In this document: positions 61,046 through 64,000 of the stretch, piece by piece
Layout: every line of letters begins with the position of its first letter
Position numbering within the stretch: the first letter of the stretch is position 1
Assembly: GCF_030709675.1 (NCBI RefSeq)
Contig: NZ_JAUZQD010000011.1
Span: forward strand, 248,001 to 312,000
Length of the DNA: 64,000 bases
Direction: 5' to 3'
Origin: Symbioplanes lichenis
Lineage (GTDB): Bacteria; Actinomycetota; Actinomycetes; Mycobacteriales; Micromonosporaceae
Translations under genes and position numbers: made by a program
The notes under the pieces: model-generated
The model's database searches: none
What the model was told of the DNA's origin: nothing
What the model saw: the letters and a program-made list of their open reading frames with translations, nothing else

Positions 61046-62031
61046 CGGCCCCACCCGTTCGTGCTCCCGGCCGCCGACGCGACCGTCTGGTCCACCTGCC
61101 GGTGCTCGCCCTCGACCGGCGCGGTGCCGGTGAGCTCCAGGAAGACGCTCTCCAGGTCGGCGGTCACCGGGGCGAGCTCGCTGACGAAGACGCCCCGCGT
61201 GGCGAGCTCCCGGTTGATCGCGCTCGGCTGCGCGCCGGAGACCAGGAGGTGGTCGTTCTCGAGCGACACCTGCGCCCCGAGCTCACGGAGGAGATTGGCC
61301 ACCGCCGGGAGGTCGGTCACGGTGTCCAGGCGTACGCGAACCGAGGCCGACGCGTTCGCCGCCAGCACCTCCGCCACCGAGCCCGCCGTCACCCGCCGCC
61401 CGGCCGCGATGATCGTCACCGAGTCGCAGATCAGCTGGATCTCGCCCAGGATGTGGCTGGACAGCAGCACGGTCATGCCCGACTCGGCGAGATTGCGCAT
61501 CAGCGACCGCATCTCCCGGATGCCGCCGGGGTCGAGCCCGTTCGCCGGCTCGTCCAGGATCAACAGCCGCGGGTTCTTGAGCAGCGCCGACGCCACGGCC
61601 AGCCGCTGCTTCATGCCGAGCGAGTAACTCTTCACCCGGTCCTTGGCCCGGTCCCGCAGCCCGACGAGCTCGAGCACCTCGGTGACCCGCCGCTTGTCGA
61701 CGCCGCCCGCGTCGGCCAGCAGGGCGAGGGTGTCCTGTGCGGAGAAGTTGCCGAAGAACTGCGGGCTCTCGACGATCGCGCCCACCGAGCCGGCCACCTC
61801 GGGCAGCGCCGCCGGCACCTCGCGGCCGAGCAGCACCATCCGGCCGCCGTCGGGGCGGATGAGCCCGAGCAGCGTACGCAGGGTGGTGGTCTTGCCCGAG
61901 CCGTTCGGCCCCAGGAAGCCGTGCACCTGCCCCGCCTCGACGACCATGTCGAAGCCGTCGAGGGCCCGGCGCACCCCCTTCCGGCTCTTGTAGGTCTTGC
62001 GCAGACCCGCTATCTCCAGGACGGCACTCAA
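61042..62031 (-). CDS. ABC exporter ATPase
   Basis: A 329-residue ATPase of the DrrA/CcmA drug- or lipid-export type: Walker A GPNGSGKTT, Q-loop region ESPQFF, signature SLGMKQRLAVASALL, Walker B LLILDEPANGLD, SSHILGEI switch, and a C-terminal regulatory part with SVFLELTG. The start is TTG 62031, since no ATG or GTG is in frame nearby and GGGAGGT is 5 nt upstream. Pairs with the permease at 60038 and is divergent from an ArsR-type regulator, so export may answer a signal. Confidence 0.9.
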   Translation of the reverse strand: MSAVLEIAGLRKTYKSRKGVRRALDGFDMVVEAGQVHGFLGPNGSGKTTTLRTLLGLIRPDGGRMVLLGREVPAALPEVAGSVGAIVESPQFFGNFSAQDTLALLADAGGVDKRRVTEVLELVGLRDRAKDRVKSYSLGMKQRLAVASALLKNPRLLILDEPANGLDPGGIREMRSLMRNLAESGMTVLLSSHILGEIQLICDSVTIIAAGRRVTAGSVAEVLAANASASVRVRLDTVTDLPAVANLLRELGAQVSLENDHLLVSGAQPSAINRELATRGVFVSELAPVTADLESVFLELTGTAPVEGEHRQVDQTVASAAGSTNGWGR

Positions 62032-62090
62032 GCCGCACCTCCCGCTCGGTGGTCATGACCTGCGTCACCTTACGCAGCGTGCGCCACCCC

Positions 62091-62123
62091 TTGCAAAGGC
62101 ATCGTTGCAAAGACTACTTTGCA
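62091..62123. promoter_or_regulatory. operator of the ArsR-type regulator
   Basis: TGCAAAG-ACTA-CTTTGCA (62106-62123), perfect 7-bp arms, plus a direct extra half site TTGCAAAG at 62091-62098. The repeat covers the TACTTT -10 box (62115-62120), which ends 6 nt before ATG 62127. Binding would shut off the leaderless arsR-MFS transcript. A further small repeat TGCGT/ACGCA (62061-62076) lies nearer the ABC genes. Confidence 0.65.
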
Positions 62124-62126
62124 TCC

Positions 62127-62672
62127 ATGGAAGAGATGACTCTCGATCCGCACAAGCTGCGCGGGCTTGCCCATCCGCTCCGCGTGCGCCTGCTCGGCCT
62201 GCTGCGCGAGCAGGGCCCGTCGACCGCCAGCAAGCTGGCCCAGCGGCTCGGCCAGTCCAGCGGAGCGACCAGCTACCACCTGCGGCAACTCGCCGCGCAC
62301 GGCTTCGTCACCGACGAGCCCGGCCGGGGCACGCAACGCGAGCGCTGGTGGCGGGCCGTGCACCGCTCGACCCACCTGGACGCGGCAACGGGCCGGGCGG
62401 ACCCGGTCGCGGCCGAGGGCTACCTGCGGGCGATCGCCACGAGCTCCTACCGCCAGGTCGAGGACGCGATCTCCGAGCTGCCCACCCTGCCGCCCGAGTG
62501 GCAGGACGCGGTCAGCTTCAGCACCACCACCCGCCGCCTCACCGCGGCCCAGACGGCCGAACTGCGCGACCGTCTGCAGGCGCTGCTGGACGAATACCCG
62601 GCGGAGAGCGCCGCGGCGGACGCCGAGCCGGTGGTGGTGAACTGGCAACTCTTCCCCGTGGTCCGGCGATGA
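62127..62672 (+). CDS. ArsR-type winged-helix transcriptional regulator
   Basis: A 181-residue regulator: winged helix at about 8-75 (KLRGLAHPLRVRLLGLLREQGPSTASKLAQRLG, then GATSYHLRQLAAHGFV), followed by a roughly 100-residue helical domain seen in ArsR-like regulators of transporters, without metal-binding Cys pairs. It controls probably its own operon with the MFS gene (ATGA overlap) and the divergent ABC exporter. The start is set by the leaderless -10 inside the operator. Confidence 0.9.
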   Translation: MEEMTLDPHKLRGLAHPLRVRLLGLLREQGPSTASKLAQRLGQSSGATSYHLRQLAAHGFVTDEPGRGTQRERWWRAVHRSTHLDAATGRADPVAAEGYLRAIATSSYRQVEDAISELPTLPPEWQDAVSFSTTTRRLTAAQTAELRDRLQALLDEYPAESAAADAEPVVVNWQLFPVVRR

Positions 62673-63871
62673 GACCGCTGCCCGGCCTCCTGGTCGCCGA
62701 GGCGGTGTCGATGGCCGGCAGCCGCGTCTCGACCGTCGCCGTGCCGTGGCTGGTGCTGACCACGACCGGCTCGGCCACCCGGACCGGCGTCGTCGCCTTC
62801 GCCCAGCTGCTGCCGTTCGTGCTGGCCGGCGTCGTGGGCGGTCCCCTGGTCGACCGGCTCGGCATCCGGCGCACCGCGATCGGGTCCGACCTGGCGAGCG
62901 CGATCACCGTGGGCTCGGTCCCGCTGCTGCAGGCCTCCGGCCACCTCTCGTACGGGATGCTGGTCGCCCTGATGGTCGCGGCCGGCGCGTGCGGCGGACT
63001 CGGCGACACCGCCAAGCGGGCCCTGCTGCCACGCGCGATCGAGGCGTCCGGGGCGACCCTGACCCGCGGCGCCACGCTCTACGACGGCATCGGCCGGGCC
63101 GCGATGCTGCTCGGCCTGCCCCTGGGTGGGATTCTCGTCGCCGCCGTGGGACCCGCGGGTGCGCTCGCCCTGGACGCGGGGTCGTTCGCCTTCTGCGCGT
63201 TGCTCACCGCCACGGTTGTCCGAATCACCGAGATTCCCGTTGTCCCCGGCTCCTACGTCCGGGCCCTGGGCGACGGCTTCGCCTTTCTGCGGCGGGACAC
63301 CGTCGTGCTGGCCGTGGTCGGGGTGCTGTTCTGGACGAATCTCGTCGATCAGGCGTACACGGTGGTGCTGGTTCCCGCCTGGGTTCGCGACCATGACCTG
63401 GATCCCGTGGCGATCGGACTGGTCGGCGGCGTCTTCGGGCTGGGCGCCGTCCTCGGCAACCTGGTCTTCCTGGCGCTCGCCTCGCGGCTGCCCCGGCGGG
63501 TGACGCTCGGCGTGTCCTTCCTGATCGCCGGGGCGCCCAGGCTCTTCGCGCTCGCCGGGGCCGGCACTCTGGCGCCCGTCCTCGCGGTCGCCTTCGGCGC
63601 GGGTCTCGCGGCCGCCACCCTCAATCCCATCCTGACCGCCGCCGGGTACGAGCGCATCCCCACCCATCTGCACGCCCGGGTCCTGGGTGTCGCCGTCGCG
63701 ATCGGCTGGCTCGGCATTCCGCTCGGTGGCCTGCTCGGCGGGGTGGCGGTCGACGGGCTCGGGCTGCACGCGGCGCTCGTGACCGGTGGTGTCCTCTATC
63801 TCGTGGTCTCGCTGACGCCGTTCGTGCTGCCGCAGTGGCGGGCGTTAGATCTCGCTCACACCCTGAGATGA
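62669..63871 (+). CDS. major facilitator superfamily transporter (MFS_3-like exporter)
   Basis: A 400-residue, 12-helix transporter of the drug or macrolide efflux type. It begins LPGLLVAEAVSMAGSRVSTVAVPWLVL and has GGPLVDRLGIRRTAIGSDL between helices 2 and 3 (the DRxGxRR-like loop), and LASRLPRRVTLGVSFLIAG in the second half. ATG 62669 overlaps the regulator stop. With the ABC exporter opposite, one regulator seems to control two export systems. Confidence 0.88.
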   Translation: MRPLPGLLVAEAVSMAGSRVSTVAVPWLVLTTTGSATRTGVVAFAQLLPFVLAGVVGGPLVDRLGIRRTAIGSDLASAITVGSVPLLQASGHLSYGMLVALMVAAGACGGLGDTAKRALLPRAIEASGATLTRGATLYDGIGRAAMLLGLPLGGILVAAVGPAGALALDAGSFAFCALLTATVVRITEIPVVPGSYVRALGDGFAFLRRDTVVLAVVGVLFWTNLVDQAYTVVLVPAWVRDHDLDPVAIGLVGGVFGLGAVLGNLVFLALASRLPRRVTLGVSFLIAGAPRLFALAGAGTLAPVLAVAFGAGLAAATLNPILTAAGYERIPTHLHARVLGVAVAIGWLGIPLGGLLGGVAVDGLGLHAALVTGGVLYLVVSLTPFVLPQWRALDLAHTLR

Positions 63872-63923
63872 CCCGGTGGCATTCCGGCGGCGGGGACGTA
63901 AGGTGGGCGTAACAACTGAATAC

Positions 63924-64000
63924 CTCATCCAGAGGGGTAGAGGGACACGGCCCGACGACACCCCGGCAACCACCGCGCTCGACTCGACGACGAGGCAGAG
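63924..64000 (+). ncRNA. SAM-I (S-box) riboswitch, 3' part cut by window edge
   Basis: The S-box core is plain: CTCATCCAGAG at 63924, GGGGTAGAGGGAC, GGCCCGACGA and ACCCCGGCAACC ending near 63971. These match the conserved order of the SAM-I aptamer (P1 start, kink-turn, P2, GCCC pseudoknot region, CCGGCAACC). The 3' side of P3/P4 is present in part, and the expression platform lies beyond 64000. The regulated gene is to the right, probably for methionine or sulfur metabolism. Confidence 0.87.

Overview
The window is very GC-rich, with strong third-position GC bias, short gaps and many 4-bp start/stop overlaps (ATGA, GTGA). CarD with Trp85, a DUF3263 protein, an MsiK-type ATPase, an AfsR/SARP-like regulator, DUF4032 and MSMEG_6728-family proteins and several ROK proteins point to a filamentous actinobacterium. 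Micromonosporaceae/Actinoplanes is my inference, not something the sequence proves. It looks like ordinary chromosome: no IS element, prophage or CRISPR array was seen.

Layout. 1-6.3 kb: the end of an acyl-CoA dehydrogenase, a type III polyketide synthase, two membrane-anchored unknowns, carD, ispD-ispF and a TPR membrane protein. 6.3-12 kb: a chitosan-use locus, with a secreted GH46 chitosanase between two ROK regulators; one regulator is translationally coupled to a GH4 glycosidase and an N-acetylglucosamine-kinase-like gene. 12-25 kb: tyrosine/homogentisate catabolism (fahA, an unknown gene coupled to it, hmgA, an Lrp regulator, hppD, a HisC-like aminotransferase), mixed with two membrane-anchored PQQ-type propellers, a class I fumarase and a broken PIN-toxin-like gene. 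25-29 kb: a GH16-like protein, then DUF4956, a VTC-type polyphosphate polymerase and a secreted DUF4353 beta-helix protein in one operon. 29-42.7 kb: a lipoprotein, an AfsR-like regulator, class II fumarase, a subtilase, cysS-rlmB, an Hsp70-propeller membrane fusion and msiK. 42.7-49.4 kb: a 101-nt hairpin, tRNA-Thr, a GNAT, an unusual RCK channel-like protein, a DUF4032 protein, a trypsin-like protease and a PAP2 enzyme. 49.4-53.3 kb: a second amino-sugar operon (SIS protein, ROK kinase, nagA) opposite a DeoR regulator. 53.3-64 kb: an ABC permease with a hydrolase-ABC fusion ATPase, a Cdc48-like AAA protein, a second ABC exporter opposite an ArsR-MFS pair, and the start of a SAM-I riboswitch.

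How the parts fit. The two amino-sugar loci together could take chitosan from extracellular cleavage to sugar phosphates; msiK, 30 kb away, could power oligosaccharide uptake, but no sugar permease lies here. Aminotransferase, HppD, HmgA and FahA form nearly the whole tyrosine-to-fumarate route; no recognisable maleylacetoacetate isomerase is present, and the unknown gene coupled to fahA is a candidate missing part. The DUF4956/VTC/DUF4353 operon is the best candidate for a poorly described system.

A recurring signal is a TANNNT hexamer ending exactly 6 or 7 nt before an ATG or GTG, found at 14 genes. This predicts leaderless transcripts and was used to choose several starts.
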